Positions 13,651 to 22,447 of a stretch of DNA of 64,000 nucleotides are shown one piece after another; position 1 is the first letter of the stretch; each line of letters begins with the position of its first letter. Source of the DNA: Mangrovibacillus cuniculi (lineage in GTDB: Bacteria; Bacillota; Bacilli; Bacillales; R1DC41); NCBI RefSeq assembly GCF_015482585.1, contig NZ_CP049742.1, forward strand, positions 1,787,277-1,851,276, read 5' to 3'. The notes under the pieces are model-generated. The model did not search any database. It saw only the letters and a list, made by a program, of their open reading frames with translations, and was not told the DNA's origin. The translations under genes and the position numbers were made by a program.

Positions 13651-14754
13651 ATGGCTAGTATCACAAAGAGAGGTAAGACTTGGCAATTCACAGTCAGTAG
13701 ATATGTTGATGGAAAATATACACCTATTCGAAAAGGAGGATTCACGACTAAAAAAGAAGCTAAATTAGCTGCAGACGAAGTGGAATTAGATTTATCAAAA
13801 GGTTTTGCAGCTTCTTATAAGTCTGATGTTTTTGCAGACTATTTTGAGGATTGGATAAAAGATTTTAAGTCCACTAAAGCTCGTACTACCGTTGAGCGTT
13901 ATCAAAATAGCCTCAATGTCGTTAAAAAGGAATTTGGAGCAACTTATATCCAAGACATCACAAAACGGAAATACCAGCAATTTTTAAACGCATTTGGGGA
14001 GTCTCATACTAAAGGGTCAGTTAGGAAGTTGAATACTCATATTAGGGCTTGTGTGAAAGAAGCGATAGACGAGGGAAAAATACGGGTAGATTTCACTCGA
14101 GGAGTAGAATTCATTGGTAAGGTGAAAGAAAAATCAACTGCCGAAAAGCATTTGAGTTATAACGAGACAAAAAAGCTACTGAAAGAACTAGTTGAGCACA
14201 TTGATCGAAGCCCTCTTTACTTGCTTCTTATCTTGGCTGTCCAGTCTGGAATGAGGTACAGTGAACTGCTAGGTCTAAAACGAACGGATTTTAATTTTAG
14301 AAGCAACACAATAAATGTAGAACGGGCGATGGACTATAAAAAAGGGACTGGTTTAGGACCACTTAAGACGGAGCATTCGGAACGCAAAATTGAAATGGAT
14401 ACCTGGACTATGGATTTATTTAAAGACTATTTCAAGAAGGTACCCTCAAACATACAAGGATTGGTCTTTTTTAACCCTCATTCCTCTTCCGGTACTTTCA
14501 GTAACGAACGAGCTAATCGTGTCTTAAAAGAGAGTTTAGAACGAATTGGTGTGGATCCAGTTAACGTTCACGGGTTACGTCACACGCATATTTCTATTTT
14601 GTTGTATAAAGGCGTGAATATTTTATATGTTTCTCAACGGGCTGGTCACGCAGATACAAATATCACGTTGTCTACTTACGCACATGTAATTGAAGAACTC
14701 CAGGAATCAGAAGTCCAAAGAACAAAAGATATCTTATTAAAGATTGTGCATTAA
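13651..14754 (+). CDS. int: tyrosine site-specific integrase
   Basis: A 367-residue phage integrase that recombines the element into the adjacent tRNA-Arg gene. N-terminal arm-binding domain (about 1-50, with K-R-G-K-T-W-Q-F-T-V and K-G-G-F-T-T-K-K-E-A), SAM-like core-binding domain (about 60-150) and catalytic domain. Catalytic residues are visible: R in S-G-M-R-Y-S-E-L-L-G-L, H-x-x-R in H-G-L-R-H-T-H, H/W position in A-G-H-A-D-T-N, and the tyrosine nucleophile in T-L-S-T-Y-A-H-V. A GGAGG site precedes the ATG. Full length. Confidence 0.96.
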   Translation: MASITKRGKTWQFTVSRYVDGKYTPIRKGGFTTKKEAKLAADEVELDLSKGFAASYKSDVFADYFEDWIKDFKSTKARTTVERYQNSLNVVKKEFGATYIQDITKRKYQQFLNAFGESHTKGSVRKLNTHIRACVKEAIDEGKIRVDFTRGVEFIGKVKEKSTAEKHLSYNETKKLLKELVEHIDRSPLYLLLILAVQSGMRYSELLGLKRTDFNFRSNTINVERAMDYKKGTGLGPLKTEHSERKIEMDTWTMDLFKDYFKKVPSNIQGLVFFNPHSSSGTFSNERANRVLKESLERIGVDPVNVHGLRHTHISILLYKGVNILYVSQRAGHADTNITLSTYAHVIEELQESEVQRTKDILLKIVH

Positions 14755-14820
14755 TGTGTAGTGTAATGTGTAGTAAAAAAATAAAACATATCTTTATTTA
14801 TCTTTTTGTCTTAGAAAAGA

Positions 14821-14866
14821 AAAAAGCTCCAAACCTTGATATATCAACGGTTCAGAGCATTTTTTC
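14821..14866 (+). terminator. terminator after the integrase gene
   Basis: Interrupted hairpin built from GCTC/GAGC, AACC/GGTT and TTGA/TCAA pairs, followed by TTTTTTC on the plus strand. Confidence 0.8.
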
Positions 14867-14889
14867 ATTTAGTCATCTTGACCTAAAAA

Positions 14890-14973
<84 letters not shown>

Positions 14974-15057
14974 ATATCCAGAAATCTTAAGGACAAGATT
15001 TATTATAGGTAAACCTTGCTAAAGTGTCAATACTTTTGTAGAAAAATTTTAAAGTGT

Positions 15058-15558
15058 TTAAGAAAAGTTTACTTTCTTCACTTCTCTATGTTTTTCATCC
15101 AAATACGTTACCTGTATTTCAAGGTCATCAAACGTTATCACTGCATATGTCTTCGGATTTCCACCACGTGGTAAAGAAATGCTTCCAGGATTCAAATAAA
15201 TAACTTCGTCCATCTTCTCTACCCCTAATAAATGGGAATGACCGAAAAAAGCAAATGACACTCCCGCTTCCTTAGCCTTATACGTTAAAGGCAACAACGA
15301 CATTTTGATATTCTCCATGTGACCATGAACAACTAGATACTTTTTTCCTTGTACTTCTTCTGTGATATGAAGAGGAAATTCGCGATCCATATCACAATTT
15401 CCTCTTACAGCATGAAAGTGTTCCATAATAGGCGATGATTTCAACAACTCACTATCTCCACAGTGAATGAAAGTATCAGCTGTCGCCTTATGTTCTTTCA
15501 CGATTTCCTCTAATACACTAGAATCTCCATGATTGTCGCTAACTACAACCCATTTCAT
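15058..15558 (-). CDS. ysnB: YsnB-family metallophosphoesterase
   Basis: A 166-residue phosphodiesterase of the MJ0936/YfcE type. The metal-binding motifs are intact: D-N-H-G-D (residues about 8-12), G-D-S-E (about 34-37), G-N-C-D (about 53-56), H-G-H-M (about 78-81) and G-H-S-H (about 105-108). It hydrolyses phosphodiesters in vitro in related enzymes; the natural substrate is unknown. It is the last gene of the racE-gerM-rph-rdgB-ysnB group, separated from rdgB by 2 bp, as in B. subtilis. Confidence 0.92.
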   Translation of the reverse strand: MKWVVVSDNHGDSSVLEEIVKEHKATADTFIHCGDSELLKSSPIMEHFHAVRGNCDMDREFPLHITEEVQGKKYLVVHGHMENIKMSLLPLTYKAKEAGVSFAFFGHSHLLGVEKMDEVIYLNPGSISLPRGGNPKTYAVITFDDLEIQVTYLDEKHREVKKVNFS

Positions 15559-15560
15559 GA

Positions 15561-16160
15561 TTATTCCCCCAGTAGTTCCGGTAGTAATCCCTTTAACTTC
15601 TTAAGGGCATTCCCACGATGACTTCGTTCATTCTTCTCTTGACTAGAAGCTTCCGCAAACGTTTTTTGCAATTCTTCTATGTAGAAAATCGGATCGTATC
15701 CAAATCCGTTTGTCCCTTGTGGCGCTTCTGTAATTATTCCATCACATGTACCTCTTACCGTGAATGTTTCTTTATTAGGTGATGCAACAGCTAAGCAACA
15801 CACAAAGCTAGCGGAACGTTTTTCTGCTGATACATTTCTTAGTTCTTCTAAAATCTTTACAATGTTTGCCTCGTCACTTTTTTCTTCTCCAGCATATCTA
15901 GCAGAATAAACGCCTGGTCGACCATCTAGGGCATCAATACTCAGGCCAGAGTCATCTGCAATTACCATGGTGTTGTAAAGAGAGGAGATCGCCTCTGCTT
16001 TTAAAATGGCATTTTCCTCAAATGTCGTTCCCGTTTCTTCTACATCTGGTGCGTCAGGAAAATCTACTAATGTTTTTACCTCGTATCCGAACTCCCCAAA
16101 TAAAGTAACAAATTCTTTGGCTTTCCCTTGATTGTGCGTAGCAATAATGACCGTTTTCAT
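15561..16160 (-). CDS. rdgB: XTP/dITP pyrophosphatase (RdgB/YsnA)
   Basis: A 199-residue housecleaning nucleotidase that hydrolyses dITP, ITP and XTP to monophosphates, preventing deaminated purines from entering DNA. Family motifs: [11 protein letters not shown] (substrate binding, residues 7-17), V-I-A-D-D-S-G-L (catalytic Asp, about 67-74), [18 protein letters not shown] and S-H-R-G-N-A at the C-terminus. Two bases separate it from both neighbours. Confidence 0.95.
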   Translation of the reverse strand: MKTVIIATHNQGKAKEFVTLFGEFGYEVKTLVDFPDAPDVEETGTTFEENAILKAEAISSLYNTMVIADDSGLSIDALDGRPGVYSARYAGEEKSDEANIVKILEELRNVSAEKRSASFVCCLAVASPNKETFTVRGTCDGIITEAPQGTNGFGYDPIFYIEELQKTFAEASSQEKNERSHRGNALKKLKGLLPELLGE

Positions 16161-16162
16161 TA

Positions 16163-16903
16163 TTACTCTCCTCCAATCTTAGACGCTACTTCCCCAAGTG
16201 CTTCACGCTGCATCTCCATCAACTCTTGAATACCTTTTTTACCAAGTGCAAGCATGTCTAAAAGTTGTTGATGACTAAACGTCGCCTCTTCACCTGTACC
16301 TTGTAGTTCAACAAACTCTTCGTTACTCGTCATAACAATGTTCATATCTACTTCCGCTGAGCTATCCTCCATATAATTCAAATCAAGAATCGGATTTCCT
16401 TCACTTACCCCAACACTCGTAGCAGCAATAAAATGCTTAACAGGCAACTTCTTCCAGCCTTTTTCTTCTGAAAGTGTCTCAAGAGCTAACACCATCGCTA
16501 CAAATGCACCTGTAATAGAAGCCGTTCTTGTTCCACCGTCTGCTTGAATGACATCACAGTCTAACCATATTGTCTTCTCACCTAGTTTTTCTAAATCAAC
16601 AACAGAACGTAATGCGCGTCCAATTAGGCGTTGGATTTCCATTGTTCTTCCTTGCACCTTACCACGGGAAGATTCACGGATGGTTCGTTGTTCTGTCGCA
16701 CGAGGTAACATAGAGTATTCAGCGGAAACCCACCCTTTCCCTTGACCTCTTAAAAAAGGGGGAACACGGTCTTCAACGGTTGCAGTACAAATAACTTTTG
16801 TATCTCCAACAGAAATCAAAACAGATCCCTCTGGATGTTTTAAATAGTTTGTTTCCATATGTACAGTTCGCAATTCATTTGCTTGTCTTTGATCATGTCT
16901 CAT
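16163..16903 (-). CDS. rph: ribonuclease PH
   Basis: A 246-residue phosphorolytic 3'-5' exoribonuclease that trims tRNA 3' ends. Characteristic stretches: N-terminal [30 protein letters not shown] (phosphate and RNA binding), [18 protein letters not shown], and the C-terminal [10 protein letters not shown]. Normal length. It follows gerM after a weak terminator-like hairpin, so it may also have read-through and independent expression. Confidence 0.96.
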   Translation of the reverse strand: MRHDQRQANELRTVHMETNYLKHPEGSVLISVGDTKVICTATVEDRVPPFLRGQGKGWVSAEYSMLPRATEQRTIRESSRGKVQGRTMEIQRLIGRALRSVVDLEKLGEKTIWLDCDVIQADGGTRTASITGAFVAMVLALETLSEEKGWKKLPVKHFIAATSVGVSEGNPILDLNYMEDSSAEVDMNIVMTSNEEFVELQGTGEEATFSHQQLLDMLALGKKGIQELMEMQREALGEVASKIGGE

Positions 16904-16931
16904 AAAATATACTCTCCTTTATCCAAAGAAA

Positions 16932-16957
16932 AAGAGGAGGTCTTTGACCATCCTCTT
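16932..16957 (-). terminator. hairpin between gerM and rph
   Basis: AAGAGGA/TCCTCTT stem with inner GGTC/GACC-type pairing and a following TTTTTC on the minus strand. It probably gives partial termination between gerM and rph. Confidence 0.65.
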
Positions 16958-16988
16958 GGATTTAGTAGTAGTATATCAAATTTTCTTC

Positions 16989-18056
16989 TTAATAACTCCC
17001 TGTATTTACATTTTCGGGACGAGTTACAGGAGAAATGAGTGATGTACCATCATCCGTAGCTTCCACCATTTCACCATTTACTTGGATAGTAATACGTTCT
17101 ATACCTGGTTGTTCCGTTAAAGAAAGTGTCAGTGCATTTAACGTATGAGAAGAAACAATGCGATCTTCCATATTCATTAGTATGCCTTCATTAAAATTCA
17201 GAGTTAACGTACCATCCGCAATTGTCGGTTCTGACACCAATGCTACTCCAGGCATAAAATCAGAAACTAAAGAAGAAGTGAATGCAGGTCCTTCGATTAG
17301 TTCTTGAACAATCTCAGTAGATGCGTTGGTAGATTCAGATGAGATACGTGTCGTAACAGGAACATAGTCATATCCCCCTGCAGTTTGCGTTAAATAATAA
17401 ACAACTACAGGCTTGGTATTCGTAATATCCACTAAATCACTTGCTAACAAGTTGATTCCCATCCCTCTAGATGTTCCGTTTGCCGCAATCGGAGTGCCAT
17501 CTACCGGCATTTCCGTTAATTCTTCCCCATTTAACGACAGTTTTACATTTTTCACTCCATCAAATTGCGTTAACGTCCAAGTGATAGATTGTAAAATATG
17601 TTGCTCATCTTCTGGTGCGTATGTAGCAAATTCGTTTGAGAAATCTACTACAGCTGTTTCTCCATCCATTTTAACTGTAACTTCTGTATCGGCTGGTAGA
17701 ACTGCTCTGTAACCGTTTGGAAGTAAATTAGTGATTGGGCCGCCGTCAACTAAATAGTCTAATGCTTGTTGTGCTGCATTTTCTCCTTCAGGTAAGTCAA
17801 ATGATTGCGGAACAACGTATCCATCTGCACTGATTAAGAACAGGTCTGTACGCACGCTTCCTTCAGGTGCTTCGGTGGAAATGGAAGAAGTGGGATTCGC
17901 CTCTTCTCCAGTTGTTTCTACTGCCTCACCATCTTCTAAATAAGAGACCGTTTGTGGTGGATCAATTGCTTCATTACTTTCAAATAGGCCACAGCCTGCT
18001 AGATACACACTTGATGCTAATACAGATACAACTGCGACTTGACGTTTTTTGGACAT
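16989..18056 (-). CDS. gerM: GerM spore/germination lipoprotein
   Basis: A 355-residue exported lipoprotein with a signal peptide and lipobox (S-V-Y-L-A-G-C, Cys at about 22). Two GerMN domains follow (about 80-190 and 220-330), each with the beta-strand pattern T-V-K-M-D-G-E-T-A-V-V-D-F-S and T-L-T-L-N-F-N-E-G. In B. subtilis GerM supports the SpoIIQ-SpoIIIAH channel of the developing spore and is needed for germination. The order racE-gerM-rph is conserved. Confidence 0.93.
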   Translation of the reverse strand: MSKKRQVAVVSVLASSVYLAGCGLFESNEAIDPPQTVSYLEDGEAVETTGEEANPTSSISTEAPEGSVRTDLFLISADGYVVPQSFDLPEGENAAQQALDYLVDGGPITNLLPNGYRAVLPADTEVTVKMDGETAVVDFSNEFATYAPEDEQHILQSITWTLTQFDGVKNVKLSLNGEELTEMPVDGTPIAANGTSRGMGINLLASDLVDITNTKPVVVYYLTQTAGGYDYVPVTTRISSESTNASTEIVQELIEGPAFTSSLVSDFMPGVALVSEPTIADGTLTLNFNEGILMNMEDRIVSSHTLNALTLSLTEQPGIERITIQVNGEMVEATDDGTSLISPVTRPENVNTGSY

Positions 18057-18134
18057 TCTAATTTCCCCCCATGCTCGTTTGTAGTTTATATATACGAGAG
18101 GGGTTGTACAAATAGACCAAGCTATCTAAAAAAC

Positions 18135-18959
18135 TTATAGACTAGCAATAGGAAACTTTTCAATAGAGGCTTTCATCACTAAAGGTTCATGAATGGAAAG
18201 CCACTCTGTCACTAGCACCCGAAATAAAGCTGGAGATCCTGTTGTATAAAATTCATGGCTTGGATTTGCTTTCGTAGCTAATTTTCTTTGAAAGCCTAAT
18301 ATAGCACTTACTTCTCTTGCCGTTTCATCTCCTGAAGAGATAATTGCCACTTCTTTACCCAAGACATTTTTTATTAGGGGTGCTAATAGAGGATAATGTG
18401 TGCATCCTAAAATAACAGAATCAATTGGCTCTTTTTTCAGCGGCTGTAGTGTTTCCTCTACTACTTTACTGGCTATTTCACTGTTAAACTCGTTACTTTC
18501 TACCAAAGGAACAAACTTTGGGCAAGAAAGAGGATAAATTTCTATTGTATGATCGATGGCTTTTAGTGCCTCTTCATATGCTTTACTTTTTATTGTACCT
18601 AGCGTACCAAGCACACCAATTTTCCCGTTTTGTGTCATCATCCTTGTTGCTCTTGCCCCAGGGTCAATTACTCCCATTACTGGTATATCTAGTGCAGCTT
18701 GAATTTCATCTAATACAACTGCAGTTGCCGTGTTGCAAGCAATGACAATCATTTTTACGTCCTTTTTTAGTAGAAAATGTACGAGCTGCCATGTAAATGC
18801 TCTTACTTCATCTACCGATCTTGGTCCATAAGGGCACCTTGCTGTATCCCCTATGTAAATAATTTTTTCGTTTGGTAACTGTCTTGTTAGTTCCTTTACC
18901 ACGGTTAGGCCGCCAGCTCCGGAATCTAATACACCAATTGGTTGGTTCACACTATTCAA
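18135..18959 (-). CDS. racE: glutamate racemase
   Basis: A 274-residue cofactor-independent racemase that makes D-glutamate for peptidoglycan (and poly-gamma-glutamate in some relatives). Both catalytic cysteines are present: I-A-C-N-T-A-T-A (about residue 75) and L-G-C-T-H-Y-P-L-L (about 186), plus the N-terminal G-V-L-D-S-G-A-G-G-L-T-V. The start overlaps the stop of ysmB by four bases, so the two are coupled. Confidence 0.96.
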   Translation of the reverse strand: MNSVNQPIGVLDSGAGGLTVVKELTRQLPNEKIIYIGDTARCPYGPRSVDEVRAFTWQLVHFLLKKDVKMIVIACNTATAVVLDEIQAALDIPVMGVIDPGARATRMMTQNGKIGVLGTLGTIKSKAYEEALKAIDHTIEIYPLSCPKFVPLVESNEFNSEIASKVVEETLQPLKKEPIDSVILGCTHYPLLAPLIKNVLGKEVAIISSGDETAREVSAILGFQRKLATKANPSHEFYTTGSPALFRVLVTEWLSIHEPLVMKASIEKFPIASL

Positions 18960-19405
18960 TCCTCTTTCATTTCATGGTGTAGGTTGTGAAGACTTTTGTG
19001 GAGGTTACGAACTTCATCTTGAGAGTGTGTAGACAATAATGATTCCAAATAATCTTGTCTCTGCTTAATAACCTCTTCAATAATTCGTTCCCCTTCTTCT
19101 AACAAATGTATCCGAACTACTCTGCGGTCATTAGTATCTCTTACTCTTTGGACTAATTCATTCTTTTCCATTCGGTCTACTAGGTCCGTCGTAGTACTAA
19201 ATGCTAAATACATTTTTGTAGAGAGTTCTCCTATTGTCATATCACCTACTTCAAATAACCATTGTAACGCAATAAATTGTGGTGGTGTAATGGTATATTG
19301 ACTCAAAATTTCTCGGCCTTTTTGCTTAATAATTGCAGATATGTATCGTAAGTCTCGCTCAATATCAGCTATTTGTTCTTTTGTAATTGGCGTTTCGTTT
19401 TCCAT
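18956..19405 (-). CDS. ysmB: MarR-family regulator YsmB
   Basis: A 149-residue winged-helix regulator: I-T-P-P-Q-F-I-A-L-Q-W-L then M-T-I-G-E-L-S-T-K-M-Y-L-A-F-S-T-T-T-D-L-V-D-R-M-E-K-N (recognition helix region) and the wing R-V-R-D-T-N-D-R-R-V-V-R-I. Its ligand and targets are unknown. It leads the racE-gerM group and overlaps racE; the order gerE-ysmB-racE matches B. subtilis. Confidence 0.9.
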   Translation of the reverse strand: MENETPITKEQIADIERDLRYISAIIKQKGREILSQYTITPPQFIALQWLFEVGDMTIGELSTKMYLAFSTTTDLVDRMEKNELVQRVRDTNDRRVVRIHLLEEGERIIEEVIKQRQDYLESLLSTHSQDEVRNLHKSLHNLHHEMKED

Positions 19406-19555
19406 AAAAAGCGTGCACTCCTTTAATTCGTTCCAGTGTCTTGTTCATATTGTCTACGTTTTCTGAAAAAAATTCAAGTAAGTATTCAGGTAAATCTTAC
19501 GAAACTCGAAGAATTAAGTGCTACCTCTTCCTTATATGTCTCTTCATCCAAACCA

Positions 19556-19588
19556 AAAACCGGCTTCCCCCGAAAGGTTGCCGGTTTT
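19556..19588 (-). terminator. terminator after gerE
   Basis: AAAACCGGC/GCCGGTTTT, nine base pairs, with a trailing TTTTTGG on the minus strand, just after the gerE stop. Confidence 0.85.
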
Positions 19589-19591
19589 ACG

Positions 19592-19816
19592 TTAAAGCTT
19601 GAGTTCTCCTCTACGTATTAATTCCACGACTGCTTGAGAACGCCCCTTGACTCCAAGCTTTTGCATGGCGTTGGAAATGTGGTTTCTCACTGTTTTTTCA
19701 CTAATAAACAGTTCACCTGCGATTTCTTTCGTCGTTTTGTCTTGGACCAGTAGTTCAAATACTTCTTTTTCTCGTTTAGTGAGAAGTGGTTTGTGTGTAT
19801 AATCGTTGTCCTTCAA
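19592..19816 (-). CDS. gerE: GerE, late spore-coat transcription regulator
   Basis: A 74-residue LuxR-type helix-turn-helix protein, the whole molecule being the DNA-binding domain: L-T-K-R-E-K-E-V-F-E-L-L-V-Q-D-K-T-T-K-E-I, then F-I-S-E-K-T-V-R-N-H-I-S-N-A-M-Q-K-L-G-V. In the mother cell it switches sigma-K-dependent coat genes on and off at the end of sporulation. The start is TTG with AAGGAGG about ten bases upstream. The protein is almost identical in layout and length to that of B. subtilis, which marks the organism as an endospore former. Confidence 0.97.
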   Translation of the reverse strand: MKDNDYTHKPLLTKREKEVFELLVQDKTTKEIAGELFISEKTVRNHISNAMQKLGVKGRSQAVVELIRRGELKL

Positions 19817-20016
19817 GTACTGTAACCCTCCTTGCCTTCGCCAGCTGATGACCGCGGGGATGGGTATTGGTCGTCAAAACATCATATGTTTAGACAAGGG
19901 TGAGAGTGACTGCGAAACACATTGTTACCTTAATTTAGGCAGTGTTTTTTTAGAATGGAATGAAAATAGTTTTGTTTAAGAAGAAAACAGACTATACTTT
20001 TCAATTTACTTACATT

Positions 20017-21546
20017 TTATTGAACATGTACCGTTTGAAATTCGGATAATGCTTTGTATTCTTCCTCCAACAACTTAGATAATCGAATAAAAATTGAAAC
20101 TAATTCTCGGTATTTATTAGACGCTTCTTCTACTGGAATGTGTTCGAACGACTCCTCCATCAAGCTACTTACCTCTTCTAAGGCGGCTATTTCTCCTAAT
20201 GCATACAATCCTACTACTACTGCACCTAAACAAGAGCTTTCTACTGATTGAGGAACTGTTAAAGGCCTTTGAAAGATATCTGACATCATTTGTCTCCAAA
20301 ACGCTGATTTAGCAAATCCACCTGTAGCCTTAATTCTTACAGATTCACCTGTTAACTCTTCTAGTGCTAGTAAGACAGTGTATAAGTTAAACAAAATTCC
20401 TTCTAAAGCTGCTCTAATCATATGAGCTTTTTGATGATGTAGTGTTAAACCGATAAAAGAACCTTTTGCATGAGCATTCCACAAAGGTGCTCTTTCTCCC
20501 GTAAAATAAGGATGAAAAAGTAAGCCGTCTGCACCGGGAGATATGGTGCTTGCTATCCTAGTTAAGACATCATAAGGATCTTCTTTATTTGTATTTATTT
20601 CAGGTTGACCTAATTCATCTCTTATCCAACGAAAAATGACACCACCATTATTGACAGGTCCTCCAAGAACCCAATGATTTTCCGTAAGTGCGTAACAAAA
20701 AATCCTTCCTTTTGGGTCTGTTATAGGTTTGTCCACAACAGTTCTAATAGCCCCACTCGTTCCTATTGTTACTGCTACTTCCCCTTTGCCAATAGCATTT
20801 ACTCCCAAGTTAGAAAGCACACCATCTGAAGCACCCACCACGAATGGAGTGCTAGCGGGTATACCTAAATGCTCTGCAAGGTTTTCTTTTAGACCCTTTA
20901 ATTGATGGGTAGTGGGTACTGGTGTAGATAACTGAGTAATTTTTACCCCTGCTAACTCTAACGCTTCTCTGTCCCAATTTAATTGTTCTAAGTTGAATAG
21001 CCCTGTTGCTGATGCAATGGAATAGTCAACAACAAACTCTCCAAACATTTTCCATAATATATATTCTTTAATGGATATCCATTTATCAACTGTTGCAAAT
21101 AAATCCTTGTGTTCATGTTTTAACCACACTAACTTGGATAAAGGAGACATGGGATGAATAGGGGTTCCCGTTCTTCTATAAATGTCATGGCCATTCCATT
21201 CATTTTTGATTTTTTCTGCCCACTTAGCGCTTCGATTATCTGCCCATGTAATACTATTTGTGAGGAGCTTCCCTTCCTTATCCACACCAATTAGGCTATG
21301 CATGGCTGAACTAAAGGAGATAAAAAGTAACTGACTTGTATCAATTTCAGCTTTAATGATGGTTTCTTTTATTGTTTCTAAAACCGCTTGATAAATATCT
21401 TCAGGAGATTGTTCTGCTGTTTGTGGATTCGGTGTATGAAGTGGATATTCAACGGCGTGTTGAGCACGTATTTGTCCTGTTGTTGTGAAAAGGACTGCTT
21501 TTGTACTTGTTGTGCCAATATCTACTCCGATGGCTAGTTTTGTCAT
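20017..21546 (-). CDS. gntK: gluconokinase (FGGY family)
   Basis: A 509-residue sugar kinase phosphorylating gluconate to 6-phosphogluconate. N-terminal G-V-D-I-G-T-T-S-T-K-A-V-L-F phosphate-binding motif; S-S-A-M-H-S-L-I-G-V; I-T-W-A-D-N-R-S; V-G-A-S-D-G-V-L-S-N-L-G (catalytic Asp); I-G-T-S-G-A-I-R and K-A-T-G-G-F-A-K-S at the adenosine site. The match to B. subtilis GntK is strong over the whole length, which favours gluconate over xylulose. It stands alone: no gntR, gntP or gntZ beside it, and it interrupts the usual gerE-ysmA neighbourhood. The substrate is inferred from similarity only. Confidence 0.9.
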   Translation of the reverse strand: MTKLAIGVDIGTTSTKAVLFTTTGQIRAQHAVEYPLHTPNPQTAEQSPEDIYQAVLETIKETIIKAEIDTSQLLFISFSSAMHSLIGVDKEGKLLTNSITWADNRSAKWAEKIKNEWNGHDIYRRTGTPIHPMSPLSKLVWLKHEHKDLFATVDKWISIKEYILWKMFGEFVVDYSIASATGLFNLEQLNWDREALELAGVKITQLSTPVPTTHQLKGLKENLAEHLGIPASTPFVVGASDGVLSNLGVNAIGKGEVAVTIGTSGAIRTVVDKPITDPKGRIFCYALTENHWVLGGPVNNGGVIFRWIRDELGQPEINTNKEDPYDVLTRIASTISPGADGLLFHPYFTGERAPLWNAHAKGSFIGLTLHHQKAHMIRAALEGILFNLYTVLLALEELTGESVRIKATGGFAKSAFWRQMMSDIFQRPLTVPQSVESSCLGAVVVGLYALGEIAALEEVSSLMEESFEHIPVEEASNKYRELVSIFIRLSKLLEEEYKALSEFQTVHVQ

Positions 21547-21735
21547 ACGAGTGTCTCCTATCTATGAAATAATCAAAAAAAAGAGAGAATACTATATTCC
21601 CTCTATCATACAATATAATTTTCTCTGCTAACTCCTCTATTAATGATTTTTTCTAAAAGTCCATCCAAAGCCTCTCAAAACGTTCTAGACGAGTATATGG
21701 TATAATAGCAAAAAGCCTTCTAGGAGGAACTATAT

Positions 21736-21915
21736 ATGTCTCGACAAGCATTCAATGCCATTTTTGAACTAACTAGACTATTCTTTGTACTAGTTTTTGT
21801 AGGACTTATCATGTACCTAGACGCACACTGGATTTTGTATATACCCGCACTAATTATTCCTGTTTTTGTTACTAGCTACATCCGAAAATACTTCACACGA
21901 AATTCAACAAGATGA
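21736..21915 (+). CDS. 59-aa membrane peptide with two helices
   Basis: A short frame with a very good ribosome-binding site (AGGAGG, seven bases before ATG) and a TATAAT box about 35 bp upstream. Product: basic amphipathic start (S-R-Q-A-F-N), helix one about residues 9-28 (L-F-F-V-L-V-F-V-G-L-I-M-Y-L), short D-A-H-W turn, helix two about 32-47, basic tail (S-Y-I-R-K-Y-F-T-R). Its stop overlaps the stop of the convergent thioesterase gene by 12 bp. Unknown function; the only plus-strand gene between the tRNA and yslB. Confidence 0.7.
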   Translation: MSRQAFNAIFELTRLFFVLVFVGLIMYLDAHWILYIPALIIPVFVTSYIRKYFTRNSTR

Positions 21916-22356
21916 CAAAGCCCATACTTCCTTTGATTTTTCATCCCATTCCACACTTTTACCGGTTTTTGCATGAACCTGCACCATCGTCCCTCTTCCA
22001 GTAAAAGCTGTGGAACCATCTTCTTTCCTACCCCAATAATGAATATCTACAGATGAACGACCTAAAGAGTTCGCTTTAACTCCAATCGTTAACTTCTCCC
22101 CAAAATAGACTTGTTGTACAAAATCACATTGAAGGTCCGCAACAACTGGAATACATTCTCGAGATTTTAACCAGTCTCCCATAAATCCAACCTTTTCTAA
22201 ATAGGCAATTCGCGACTCTTCAAAATACACAAATGGAACCGTATTATTCAAATGACCAAACATATCCGTTTCAGAGAACCTTACCGTAATAGGATGAAAA
22301 TACCTAAATTCACTTGCCCATTTCTCCTGATCTTGAATATAGCTAATTCTAGACAT
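21904..22356 (-). CDS. ysmA: acyl-CoA thioesterase, 4HBT hotdog family (YsmA)
   Basis: A 150-residue hotdog-fold thioesterase hydrolysing acyl-CoA. Family motif: V-R-F-S-E-T-D-M-F-G-H-L-N-N-T-V-P-F-V-Y-F-E-E-S-R, with the D-x-x-G-H-x-N-N catalytic loop. Start at 22356 follows AAGGAGGGG; an in-frame codon at 22386 lies upstream of that site. A FadR-like operator overlaps the likely promoter (see 22376-22393), which ties the gene to fatty-acid degradation control. It lies between sdhB and gerE as in B. subtilis. Confidence 0.9.
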   Translation of the reverse strand: MSRISYIQDQEKWASEFRYFHPITVRFSETDMFGHLNNTVPFVYFEESRIAYLEKVGFMGDWLKSRECIPVVADLQCDFVQQVYFGEKLTIGVKANSLGRSSVDIHYWGRKEDGSTAFTGRGTMVQVHAKTGKSVEWDEKSKEVWALSSC

Positions 22357-22375
22357 ACTACCCCTCCTTAAATTA

Positions 22376-22393
22376 TGACTGAACATTCATTCA
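22376..22393 (-). promoter_or_regulatory. FadR-like operator upstream of ysmA
   Basis: Minus strand TGAATGAATGTTCAGTCA matches the B. subtilis FadR box (TGAATGAMTANTCATTCA) at 16 of 18 positions and is followed by CATAAT, with the same geometry as at fadR itself. Confidence 0.6.
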
Positions 22394-22447
22394 TATTTAT
22401 TTTTAGAAAACTCCTTACGAACACGAATGGATCGTAAGGAGTACTTT

